From Phenylobacterium montanum (GTDB lineage: Bacteria; Pseudomonadota; Alphaproteobacteria; Caulobacterales; Caulobacteraceae): 64,000 nucleotides of DNA. The DNA lies in the NCBI RefSeq assembly GCF_018135625.1, contig NZ_CP073078.1, positions 1,178,001 through 1,242,000 on the forward strand. Direction: 5' to 3'. The position numbers and the translations under genes were made by a program. The notes under the pieces are model-generated. The model saw only the letters and a list, made by a program, of their open reading frames with translations. It was not told the origin of the DNA and searched no databases. Positions 25,487-33,957 of this stretch are shown in pieces (the first letter of the stretch is position 1; the number at the start of each line of letters is the position of its first letter).

Positions 25487-26936
25487 TCGAGCGCTCCAGT
25501 CGATCGCCGACGCGCAGCGCCTGGGCGCTCAAGGTCAGGGTTGGATTGGCGGGACCCGATACAGGAAACGTGCTCGCTCCCACCACGATCAGATTGCGGA
25601 TCTGGTGATGGACGCAGTCCGGATCGACCACGCTGTCGCGGGGATCCGAGCCCATGACGGTCGTTCCCATGATGTGCGCCTCCGAGGGCTCGACCGACTT
25701 GGCCACGACGATCTCCTCGACATCGAGCGGCTGCATTACCCGGGCCAGATCCTGCTCGGCCCTGGCGATGGCCCGCGCCGTATAGTCGCTATGGCCGCGA
25801 TAGTGGGCGACCGGCCGGCTCGGATTGGCTGGATCGACGGTCACCTGGTTCGCCTCGTCGGGCACGTCTTCATAGACAAGCCTGACCGGTAGCGCCTTGC
25901 GCCATTTGCCGAACTCCTGCCGCAGGAGCCCGACGTTCCAGGTTTCGATGAGACAGCCGGCCATCGTTTTGCGACGCTCGTCGTCATAGAGCATATAGCC
26001 GTGCCCCGTCACCGAGGTAGAGCCCTGGAAGCCGTCGGTGTGGGCCAGGCGAACCTCCGCGAGGAGCCCGACCTGCTCATGGAGCCGGCGACCGAGCTGC
26101 GGATGACTCAAGCCGGACCGCAACAGAAGCAGCGGATTAAACATGGCGTTGGCCGCGACGACGACGAGATCGGCTTGAACATGCTGTTCCGCTTCGGCCT
26201 GGCGATAAACGACGCCCTTCGCACTTCCGGCGGCGATGTCGATCCCCACCACCTCGGCCTCCACTACGATCTCGACCCGGGGGTCTTCGAACGGCTCCAT
26301 CAGGCTGTTCTGGATGGTGAACTTGGAGTCGACAGGGCACAGATGACACACGCCGTTCCCGCAGCAGACCGGTCGCCCACTCGCGCCCGTGCGCGAACGC
26401 CCGCAGGGGGTGTGGAAGAACTGGTCTGGATAGGCGGCCTTTAGCCGTTGTTCGGGGTCATTGAATCTGTGGGGCGGCTCGGGGTAGGCCCCGGACCTCG
26501 GAAACGGCCAGGGCGCGTCCGGCCCTGACAGGGACATCGCCCGTTCAACCTGGTCGTAGTAGGGCTCGAGCTGCGTATAGGAGATCGGCCAGTCCCGGCC
26601 GACGCCAAAGTGCGTTCGCGTGGCGAAATCCACTGGCTTGAAGCGGGGCGCATTCGACCACCAGCAGTTCGAGCCACCGCCGAAACTCAGGTTGAACCAC
26701 CACTCCTTGGATGGATCGCCCGAGCGCGTATAGAAGTTGCGCGCGTCGAACGGCGAGGAGCGCCGCGCCTGGATCTGTCGTGCATGCGGCCAACGCGGGC
26801 CGCGCTCAAGGACAAGCACGCGCGCGCGATCGCCCGCCCGGCCCAGAAACCCCTTCAGAAAGAAGGCGGCGGCGAATCCGCTGCCGATGACGATCACATC
26901 ATAACGCGGCTGGGAAGGTCGCTTTACGAACGCCAT
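25479..26936 (-). CDS. GMC-family FAD-dependent oxidoreductase with Cys cluster
   Basis: The protein has 485 residues. It opens with the FAD-binding strand YDVIVIGSGFAAAFF and ends with the GMC C-terminal signature (VVGASTFPVSGPANPTLTLSAQALRVGDRL). HIMGTTVMGSDPRDSVVD gives the active-site region. A cysteine group in CCGNGVCHLCPVDSKF, with another Cys 13 residues before it, recalls the iron-sulfur hinge of the FAD glucose dehydrogenase catalytic subunit. It lacks its own signal peptide; the small Tat protein downstream may carry it to the periplasm. It probably oxidises a sugar, alcohol or polyol group. It is followed by UbiA-like and GT-C-like genes on the same strand side of the cassette, which hints at a sugar-modifying role. 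The substrate is unknown. Confidence 0.88.
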   Translation of the reverse strand: MAFVKRPSQPRYDVIVIGSGFAAAFFLKGFLGRAGDRARVLVLERGPRWPHARQIQARRSSPFDARNFYTRSGDPSKEWWFNLSFGGGSNCWWSNAPRFKPVDFATRTHFGVGRDWPISYTQLEPYYDQVERAMSLSGPDAPWPFPRSGAYPEPPHRFNDPEQRLKAAYPDQFFHTPCGRSRTGASGRPVCCGNGVCHLCPVDSKFTIQNSLMEPFEDPRVEIVVEAEVVGIDIAAGSAKGVVYRQAEAEQHVQADLVVVAANAMFNPLLLLRSGLSHPQLGRRLHEQVGLLAEVRLAHTDGFQGSTSVTGHGYMLYDDERRKTMAGCLIETWNVGLLRQEFGKWRKALPVRLVYEDVPDEANQVTVDPANPSRPVAHYRGHSDYTARAIARAEQDLARVMQPLDVEEIVVAKSVEPSEAHIMGTTVMGSDPRDSVVDPDCVHHQIRNLIVVGASTFPVSGPANPTLTLSAQALRVGDRLERSNG

Positions 26937-26986
26937 GGAGCGCCTTGCATCTCAAAAGCCAAATATCGCCGTCATCGTCGCTGCCA

Positions 26987-27967
26987 CTAGGGGAGCTTGA
27001 TGAAATACTGCATCGTCAAGGGGGCGAGCGCAGGGATCTTCACAAGCGTGCAAACGGCGAACAGCCCGACCACCAGCACCACAAGCATCATCAGCCCCCG
27101 CTCTTGAAACAGGCGCTCCGGCCTTTGGGCGGTGGAATCCGCCGACAACGCCATCGCCAGGTATTGGCCAAACAGCAAAGCGATCGCTGGAAGCATCAGG
27201 ATATATTCTATCCTGTATTTGACAAAAAATATCGCCAAGGTCATGGCGCTCGTCAAAGCATAAACAAAGCATGACACAAGGAGGCTCTGCTCACTGTAAC
27301 CCGCGAAACTGGCGCGATAGAGGGCGAGCCGGTCGGCGCCGTACTCGCCAGCGACTTCGCGATATTCCGACAGGCGTTTGGCCGCCATCAGAAAGGCGCC
27401 GCCGATCCAATAGCCGATCAAGAGGCTGCCTGGCGGCAAGGTCGTCTTGTCCACCATCGCCCAGCCGATCATCAGCCGCAGCGGATTGTTGACCGCCTCG
27501 ACCAGCACATCGACATAGGCGACGTCCTTCAGTCGCAGCGGCCTGACGTTGTAGACGATCCCCTGGGCGGCGAAGGCTGCGCAGACCATGAACAGCGTGG
27601 TGTTGGCGGAGAGAGCGAGCGCCAGGCCGCCCACGCAAAGCGCGACCCAGAGCAGCATCACCCATGTCCGGCTCATTTCCAGGCGCACCGCCGCGCGCTC
27701 GCGCTTGGTGGGGTGATGGGCGTCAAATCGGCGATCGAGCCACTCGTTGATGACGTAGTTGGCCGAGGCGATCAGGACAGCCGCGCCGAAACCGGCCGCA
27801 ACGGCCCAGGGCGAACTCGTCGCCGCATCGCCCCTCAAAAGCAGAGCGATGGCGATCCCAGGCAGGATGAAGACATGCTTGGTCGCGTGGTCCAGGCGCA
27901 TCAAAGCGAAATAGTCGCCAGGGCTAGCTCGGCGCCGTGCGGCCTGCGCCTCCGATGCAATCGTCAT
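26987..27967 (-). CDS. UbiA-family prenyltransferase, decaprenyl-phosphate phosphoribosyltransferase-like
   Basis: The protein has 326 residues from ATG 27967 (a GTG at 28039 would add 24). About eight to nine membrane helices are visible. The first Asp-rich motif is NYVINEWLDRRFDAHHPTKRERA, in which DxxxDxxHPTK is the form seen in phosphoribosyl-polyprenyl-phosphate synthases rather than in ubiquinone-type enzymes. A second region, YNVRPLRLKDVAYVDVLVEAVNNPLRLMIGW, and AAKRLSEYRE also fit that subgroup. Such enzymes couple PRPP to polyprenyl phosphate to feed arabinose or ribose transfer. The subgroup call is inference from motifs. It lies between the GMC oxidoreductase and a GT-C-like membrane transferase, which would be a logical user of its product. 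Confidence 0.85.
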   Translation of the reverse strand: MTIASEAQAARRRASPGDYFALMRLDHATKHVFILPGIAIALLLRGDAATSSPWAVAAGFGAAVLIASANYVINEWLDRRFDAHHPTKRERAAVRLEMSRTWVMLLWVALCVGGLALALSANTTLFMVCAAFAAQGIVYNVRPLRLKDVAYVDVLVEAVNNPLRLMIGWAMVDKTTLPPGSLLIGYWIGGAFLMAAKRLSEYREVAGEYGADRLALYRASFAGYSEQSLLVSCFVYALTSAMTLAIFFVKYRIEYILMLPAIALLFGQYLAMALSADSTAQRPERLFQERGLMMLVVLVVGLFAVCTLVKIPALAPLTMQYFIKLP

Positions 27968-28152
27968 GGGCCTGTTGCCCCCCAGCCAGCGCCGCGCAGC
28001 TTCTTTCACGGACGGGCCAGTGTCTATGGCGAAGGCCACAGCTCAAGCCTATTCTTGCGAAGGTTGAAGATCGCCGCCGCAAACCCTTCGCAAATCGAAG
28101 GACACCGCCGCCCGCTGGACCGGGTGTCGCCCATCCGCACAGATTGACGGCT

Positions 28153-29937
28153 CTAGCCGCCATGGCTGGACAGGCTGAGGCAGGCCTGGTCCGGCGCTGG
28201 CGGCGAGACGACATCGCCGGAACCGGCGCGGGTCAAGCAGGGCGATCCGTTGTCGCGCCAATCGAGGCGCCAAACGGCGCGAGCCGGAAAGGCCGCGATA
28301 GTGGCCGGATTGAGCCTTGCATCCTTGTTCACCCAGACGATCTTCGCCGCGCCCGGGTCCGCCTGATTGAAGACGACCAGCTGATGGCTCGGCCAGCGGG
28401 GTCCGCTGTCGACGATCACCAGATGCCTTCCCGGGCGAGCGGCCAGATAGTCTTGCACCTCGGCGCGGGCCGAATGGGTCCGCAGCCAGCAGCACGCCTC
28501 CGAAAACGGATCATATAGACCCGGAGAAAAGTCCGGAACGCCGGAAACCGTCGCCTCGGCCGGCAGCAGCAGGCCCACCCCCAGGCAAAGGGGCAAGAGG
28601 CGGCTGAGGGCGACGCCGATCGGCCGTCCCGCGAATTCGATCGCCCGCAGGCGCTCGAGCCCGAGCGTTATGGCGATCACCACCAAGGCGAAGCCTGGCG
28701 CCGCATAGTGCGTCCAGTCCCAGGTCTCGATCACGAGCGCTGCGCCGAGCAACGCTCCGGCCGCCGCCAGAACGGGCCAGCGCCGCAGCCGCCAGCAGCC
28801 GATGGCGAATGGCGCCAGCATCGCCCAACCGACATAGAAGTTCCAAAGGCCGATCAATCGCTCTTTTTCCGCATTCAGCCCGCCCTTGAGGGTTGCGAAG
28901 CGGGCGAAGGCTTCGCGCTCGTAGTCGATGAAGTGCGCCACGCCGAAATAGGCGCTTGGAGGCCGGATGGCGGCGGACTGCATCCAGAAGGCGGGCACGT
29001 CGGCGACCGTTCGGCGGTACAGGCTGTAGGGCGCAAGCTTCCAATCGCCCGTGACGGCCCAGTCGTGCGCAGCGGTCAGAGCGAAGCCGGCGAAGACCCA
29101 GGCCAGGGCGACGATGCCCGCGGCCAGATAGCCGGACCGCTCGCCCCGCTCCGCCTTGAGGGCGCGCACGCCCAGGCCCGCCGCGAAAGCCGCGGCGAAG
29201 GCCAAGCCCTCATAAGGTCGCGTGGTCATCAAGATGAACACGCCGGCGCCTAGGAGACAGGCGGCGCCGAAGCTCGATCTGCGGTCCAGCTTCAGATAGC
29301 CCGTGACCAGCAATACGCCGCCCAGGGCCGTGAAGGCTCCGCCCCAGTAGGAGTTGGCCCAATAGCTGAACAGACCCCAGCGGCCAGCCACCAGTAGCGC
29401 GCCGACCAGCGCATAGCCTGGCCGGACCACCTGCCGAAGCATTCCATAGACGGCGAGACACAACGCCAGCATCGACAGCCAGACGCCGATCCAGGGCCCA
29501 CCCCCGATGAGCTGGCCAACCGTCAGGGGAAAGCTGCGCAGGACGGGATAGATCGAAGCGTAGGCGGGACGGATGAGGACATAGATCGCCGAAAAGTCGT
29601 CCGGCAGGGGTCCGGGATTGGCCAAGCGCCCGTGAGCGAGCGTATCCGACTGCAACAGCAGGCTCGCTTCGTCCGGTATGATCGGCCTGGGGGCTCCGAC
29701 CGTGAGCGCGATCACGACATGCCCTGCCAGCAACAGGGCGCCCAGCAGCAGCCCGCTGGCCCAGGGCCGAAGCGCTATGGCCTCGATAGCCGCCTCGAAG
29801 CGGGCGAAGGCTCGTCCGCCAAGGCGTGGGAACGCAATCGCCAATAGCACCGCCGCAACCAGCAGCGGAAGCTGGGCCGTCTCGAAGACGCCAATTTCCT
29901 GGAACAGCCTTCCGGCAAGCCCTGCAATCGGCTGCAT
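28153..29937 (-). CDS. Polytopic membrane protein, GT-C glycosyltransferase-like
   Basis: The protein has 594 residues with roughly ten to twelve hydrophobic helices in the first 480 residues, then a soluble tail (VPDFSPGLYDPFSEACCWLRTHSARAEVQDYLAARPGRH) likely in the periplasm. The first loop contains IIPDEASLLLQSDTLAHGRL, matching the acidic (DE) loop that GT-C enzymes use to bind polyprenyl-phosphate sugars. It probably transfers a sugar from a lipid-phosphate donor in the periplasm. The ATG at 29937 has GGGGAGGGG just upstream, which decides it over an open frame to 30012. It is the first gene of the cassette enclosed by inverted GH114 copies. Acceptor and donor are unknown. Confidence 0.8.
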   Translation of the reverse strand: MQPIAGLAGRLFQEIGVFETAQLPLLVAAVLLAIAFPRLGGRAFARFEAAIEAIALRPWASGLLLGALLLAGHVVIALTVGAPRPIIPDEASLLLQSDTLAHGRLANPGPLPDDFSAIYVLIRPAYASIYPVLRSFPLTVGQLIGGGPWIGVWLSMLALCLAVYGMLRQVVRPGYALVGALLVAGRWGLFSYWANSYWGGAFTALGGVLLVTGYLKLDRRSSFGAACLLGAGVFILMTTRPYEGLAFAAAFAAGLGVRALKAERGERSGYLAAGIVALAWVFAGFALTAAHDWAVTGDWKLAPYSLYRRTVADVPAFWMQSAAIRPPSAYFGVAHFIDYEREAFARFATLKGGLNAEKERLIGLWNFYVGWAMLAPFAIGCWRLRRWPVLAAAGALLGAALVIETWDWTHYAAPGFALVVIAITLGLERLRAIEFAGRPIGVALSRLLPLCLGVGLLLPAEATVSGVPDFSPGLYDPFSEACCWLRTHSARAEVQDYLAARPGRHLVIVDSGPRWPSHQLVVFNQADPGAAKIVWVNKDARLNPATIAAFPARAVWRLDWRDNGSPCLTRAGSGDVVSPPAPDQACLSLSSHGG

Positions 29938-30413
29938 CCGTCCCCTCCCCCGACGGCCGCCGGCCTTGCCGATTGGCCTCGCCCCGCCAGAACGGCCCCG
30001 ATGCCCATTCAAGCGTCACATTGCCTCATAAGCCAAGGCTCGATATCTGCTGACGGGTATCGACCGCGCCGGTTGCATCGACGAAGCGCCGTCGATGACC
30101 GGTCTACGCCATGCGATTGAGCGCCGCCGCGGCCCGGCGCGTGGTGCGATGCGGAGCGAAAACGGGCTTGTATCTCGGCCCTCGCTGGGCCCGCGATTTC
30201 CGCTGCCTGGGCGGATCGTCGAGGGCAGATCCGGCCGATTCGAATCGCTGACTTTATGAAAGAATTCTGAAGGCGCCCGAACAAAATATTGCGACATTAC
30301 GCCTCACACATTTTGTGGAACCGCTTGAGGCCTGAGCTGCTTTTGAGTGTCACTGCGGGGGGGCGTGTCACAGCGCACGATGTTCCGCGGCCACTGCGAG
30401 CGGAGCGGCATCG
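29938..30413. promoter_or_regulatory. Divergent region upstream of GT-C-like gene and GH114 copy 3
   Basis: About 475 bases without a gene. A short AT-rich patch (30,230-30,315, including AAAATATTGCGACATTACG) lies about 100-180 bases before copy 3. GGAG sits 8 bases before the copy 3 ATG. No firm -35/-10 pair was identified. Confidence 0.4.
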
Positions 30414-33400
30414 ATGACGATAACCCTTTCTCAGGTTCAATCGCTTCTCTACCTGAGTACGGCCAGCGCCTCGACGACCAATATCGCCAGCGAGATCGCC
30501 AACGCATCCCAACAACTGATAATTCTTGCCGGTACGGCGAACGATCCGACGCTGAACATGAGCGTCGCCAATCCCAACGGCTCCAAGATCATCCTGGACT
30601 ACACGGACCTGACCGAGGCCTCCAAGTGGGAGGAGCCCAGCCTGTTCTCCGGCACGTCCCTGCCCAGCTGGTTCGGCAAGGCGAACCCAAACTGGCCTGG
30701 CGTCTATTCGGTGCAGTACTGGAACCCGGCCTGGGAGCAGGTCCTGTTCGGACGGATCAACCAGCTGGTCGCCCAAGGCTATAATGGCATCTTTCTCGAT
30801 GCCGCGGCCGGCGATACGGAGTGGGCGGCCGGCAACAGCCTTGGCAATCCCACCAACGCCAACGCGACCCAAGAGCTGGGCACGCTGATCACCGACCTCC
30901 GCGCCTATGTGAACAGCCTGCACCTGGCCACGCCCTTCTATATCGTGGCCAACAACCCGCAGGGTGTGGCCCTGCAGGACCCGGCGGCGCTGAAGAGCCT
31001 GGACGGCATTTTCAGCGAGACCCTGTACTACGGCTCGACCGGCACCGGGAGCGGCGCAACCCCGGTCGCCCTCCCCGCCTCCAACCAGAACTATATCGAG
31101 AACGTGGTCGGGCCGGCCTATAACGCATCGGGACTGCCAGTTTTCGGCAACGACTATCCGACCACCAGCAACCTGGCCCAGGACTTCCAATCCTTCGCCG
31201 CCTACAGCGCCATGGGCTGGATCCCCTCGGTGGTCAACGCCGCCAACACCGTCCAGACCCTGACCTCAGGGCCCTACATGGCCATGGCCGTGGCCGCCAA
31301 CCCCACCGTCCAGGGCTCCCTGAACCTGGTCAACTTCCTCTCAGGCGGCCTCGTCGCCAACGCCACCCTGATCGGCGGCAACCAGGGCGACTTCTTCATC
31401 GGCGGTCCCGGACAGAACACCATCCGCGCCGGCTCCGGCAACGACACCATCTACGCCCACCCTGCCGCCGCCGGCCTCAAGGGCGTCCTCTCCTTCCAGC
31501 TCGCCGGCGACTGGCTCGGCTCCCACTCCGCACCCACCCTCGAGGTGCTGGTCAACGGCCACGTGGTCCAGGCCCCCCTGGCCATCACCCAGAACATGAA
31601 CGCCTCCGGCTACTCCTGGCAGACCGTCACCGTCAGCACCGCCGGCCTTGGCCCCATCACCTCCGTCGAACTCCTTGCCGGCGGCACATCCTGGACCAGC
31701 AGCTCCAACTACGACCTGCTGTTCCTCAAGTCCGCCAGCTATGAGGGACACAGCATCCCCATCAGCCAGCTGACCTATTCTTCAGGCGCCGGCATCTCCA
31801 GCGGCTCCTCCGTCGCCAGCCTCGGCGTCAACGGCAACGCCACCCTGGCCGGATCCAACCTGCCCGCCTCCACCTTCCTGGCCAACACCAGCGACGTCAT
31901 CGACGGCGGCGCGGGGACCAACACCGTCGTCTATCGCGCCGCCTCCACCCAGTACGACATCGTGCGCGAGGCCAACGGCAAGGTGCTGGTCACCGCCCTG
32001 GCCACCGCCGAGGGGCCCGACCTGATCAGCAACATCCAGACCCTGCAGTTCGCCGACAAGTCCATCGCCATCGCCTCCACCCCCACCGCGGCCCCCGCCT
32101 ACGCCGCCGTCGCCGGACAGGCCCTCTCCGTCTCAGCCGCCAGCGGCGTTCTGGCCGCAACCACCGACTATAACGGCCTGACCCTCACAGCCAGCCTGGC
32201 CGCCAACGGCGGGCCCGCCCATGGGACCTTGACCCTCAACGCCAACGGCTCCTTCACCTACACCGCCAACGCCGGCTATGTCGGGACCGACAGCTTCACC
32301 TACCTGGCCAAGGACGGGCTCTCGGCCGGAACCCCCATCACCGTCACCCTCAACGTCGCCGCCGGCTCGGCCAGCCCGCCGGTGACCCATGCGGCCAGCT
32401 ACAACGACCAGGCCGGCCACACCCTCTCGGTCGCCGCCGCCAGCGGCGTGCTCTCCACCGACACCGACCCCAACGGCCTGGCCATGACCGCCAGCCTGGC
32501 CACCAACGGCGGGCCGAGCCACGGAACCTTGACCCTCAACGCCGACGGCTCCTTCACCTACACCCCAACCCTCGGCTTCGCCGGGACCGACAGCTTCACC
32601 TACGTCGCCAAGGACAGCCACGGCTCCAGCGCCCCGACCACGGTCACATTGAACGTGATCGACCCGCCGCCCACCACCCACTCGGACACCTATGCCATCG
32701 CCGGCGACAAGGCGAACGCCGTCGCCGCCGCACAGGGCGTGTTGGCCAACGACATCGACAATGACGGCCTGACCATGACCGCAACCCTGGCCACCAATGG
32801 CGGTCCGAGCCACGGGACCCTGACCCTCAACGCCGACGGCTCGTTCACCTACACGCCCACCCTCGGCTTCGTCGGGACCGACAGCTTCACCTATCTGGCC
32901 CAGGACAGCCTGGGCGTCAGCACACCGACCACGGTCACCCTGAATGTGGCGGCCCAGCACATCACCGGCGGGACCGGGGGCGACACCTATCACGTCTACA
33001 ACAGCGCCGATCAGATCACCGTCGCGGCGGGCACGCTGAACGAGAGCGTGATCGCCACCTGCGACTACGTGCTGCCGGCCAATATCCAGAACCTGACCGT
33101 GAACGGGTCGGGCCTGACCGGCGCCGGCAACGCCATGAACGACACCCTGACCAGCCTCGGCGGACCCAACACCCTGGTCGCCGGGACCGGGGTCGACACC
33201 TTCTATGTCAACAACACCGGCGATGTGGTGATCAACACCACCAGCCAGCAGCATGACGTGATCATCTCCTCGGTCAGCTACGCCCTGCCGACCGGCGTCC
33301 ACAGCCTGCGCCTGATCACGCCGGGGACCACGGCGATCGGCAACGCCGCCGGCGGCAACTATCTGACCAGCGTCAACGGCGGCGACACCCTGGTCGGCGG

Positions 33401-33848
33401 CGCGGGCGGCAACGACGTCTTCACCGTCTCGCACTCGAACGACATAATCCAGGTCGCGGCCGGCACGCCGAACGAGACCGTCGACGCTTGGTGCAGCTAT
33501 ACCCTGTCGGCCAATGTCCAGAACCTGGTCGGCAAGACGGCAAACGCCGTGACCCTGGTCGGCAACACGATGAACAACGTCATCACCGCGGGCTCCGGGG
33601 CCGACACCCTGACCGGCGGCGGCGGGGCGGACACCTTCGTGGCCAACATCGCCGCGCACGCCACCACCATCACCGACTTCACCGCCGCCGACCGCATCGA
33701 CATCAGCGCCTTCCTGAACAGCGGCCTGCACCCCACCTTCACCGACCACGGAACCTATTCCACCGTCGACTTCTCCAACGGCGAGCACATCACCCTGCTC
33801 GGCGTGCACGCCTCCAGCCTCTCCCTCAGCGACCATTTCATCGTCTGA
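30414..33848 (+). CDS. Secreted GH114-like/CBM60-like/RTX protein, copy 3 (three Ig-like repeats)
   Basis: The protein has 1,144 residues and the same architecture as copies 1 and 2 but only three repeats (about 560-850). The GH114-like part has DYTDLTEASKWEEP, GYNGIFLDAAAGD and GIFSETLYYGS; here the candidate catalytic Glu is kept while the residue before it is Ser instead of Asn. Residues about 280-680 equal copy 2. The last 296 residues (HITGGTGGDTYHVYNSADQ to SLSDHFIV) differ from copy 2 at only about five positions. Its N-terminal 100 residues are more divergent (SLLYLSTASASTTNIASEIANASQQL), closer to copy 4. It lies in inverted orientation to copies 1 and 2. It should be exported by type I secretion and act on or bind polysaccharide. 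Confidence 0.85.
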   Translation: MTITLSQVQSLLYLSTASASTTNIASEIANASQQLIILAGTANDPTLNMSVANPNGSKIILDYTDLTEASKWEEPSLFSGTSLPSWFGKANPNWPGVYSVQYWNPAWEQVLFGRINQLVAQGYNGIFLDAAAGDTEWAAGNSLGNPTNANATQELGTLITDLRAYVNSLHLATPFYIVANNPQGVALQDPAALKSLDGIFSETLYYGSTGTGSGATPVALPASNQNYIENVVGPAYNASGLPVFGNDYPTTSNLAQDFQSFAAYSAMGWIPSVVNAANTVQTLTSGPYMAMAVAANPTVQGSLNLVNFLSGGLVANATLIGGNQGDFFIGGPGQNTIRAGSGNDTIYAHPAAAGLKGVLSFQLAGDWLGSHSAPTLEVLVNGHVVQAPLAITQNMNASGYSWQTVTVSTAGLGPITSVELLAGGTSWTSSSNYDLLFLKSASYEGHSIPISQLTYSSGAGISSGSSVASLGVNGNATLAGSNLPASTFLANTSDVIDGGAGTNTVVYRAASTQYDIVREANGKVLVTALATAEGPDLISNIQTLQFADKSIAIASTPTAAPAYAAVAGQALSVSAASGVLAATTDYNGLTLTASLAANGGPAHGTLTLNANGSFTYTANAGYVGTDSFTYLAKDGLSAGTPITVTLNVAAGSASPPVTHAASYNDQAGHTLSVAAASGVLSTDTDPNGLAMTASLATNGGPSHGTLTLNADGSFTYTPTLGFAGTDSFTYVAKDSHGSSAPTTVTLNVIDPPPTTHSDTYAIAGDKANAVAAAQGVLANDIDNDGLTMTATLATNGGPSHGTLTLNADGSFTYTPTLGFVGTDSFTYLAQDSLGVSTPTTVTLNVAAQHITGGTGGDTYHVYNSADQITVAAGTLNESVIATCDYVLPANIQNLTVNGSGLTGAGNAMNDTLTSLGGPNTLVAGTGVDTFYVNNTGDVVINTTSQQHDVIISSVSYALPTGVHSLRLITPGTTAIGNAAGGNYLTSVNGGDTLVGGAGGNDVFTVSHSNDIIQVAAGTPNETVDAWCSYTLSANVQNLVGKTANAVTLVGNTMNNVITAGSGADTLTGGGGADTFVANIAAHATTITDFTAADRIDISAFLNSGLHPTFTDHGTYSTVDFSNGEHITLLGVHASSLSLSDHFIV
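31190..32450 (+). repeat. Near-identical block shared by GH114 copies (copy 3 instance)
   Basis: Third instance, in opposite orientation to the first two. Together with the matching 3' ends (19,840-20,760 and 32,960-33,890) it makes copies 2 and 3 a long interrupted inverted repeat. Edges are approximate. Confidence 0.8.
32095..32960 (+). repeat. Three tandem ~291-bp coding repeats in GH114 copy 3
   Basis: Units 1 and 2 match units 1 and 2 of copies 1 and 2 almost perfectly; unit 3 is the DPPPT-linked terminal type (DTYAIAGDK). The array looks like a collapsed version of the longer ones. Confidence 0.85.
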
Positions 33849-33855
33849 GAACAGC

Positions 33856-33880
33856 CCCCGGCGCGCACCACGCGCCGGGG
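33856..33880 (+). terminator. Terminator hairpin after GH114 copy 3
   Basis: CCCCGGCGCG and CGCGCCGGGG pair perfectly around CACCA, starting 8 bases past the stop. The bases from the stop through this hairpin and on to GCGTCGGCT match those downstream of copy 2 almost exactly, so the duplicated unit includes the terminator. Confidence 0.7.
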
Positions 33881-33913
33881 CGTCGGCTTTGCTTCGTTCG
33901 GGCACGGCCCTTC

Positions 33914-33936
33914 CCGGCCCCGCTTCGCGGCGCCGG
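33914..33936. terminator. Second hairpin between convergent copies 3 and 4
   Basis: CCGGC plus CCGC pair with GCGG plus GCCGG around a TTC loop, with a C/C mismatch. It is placed to end the minus-strand copy 4 transcript, whose stop is at 33958. Confidence 0.4.
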
Positions 33937-33957
33937 CCGCAGACCTAGTCCGGAGAC

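Noticed and set aside
30009-30297. Two short minus-strand frames upstream of GH114 copy 3
   Set aside because: Arg/Ser-rich sequences with no ribosome site or family features; more likely the intergenic control region.
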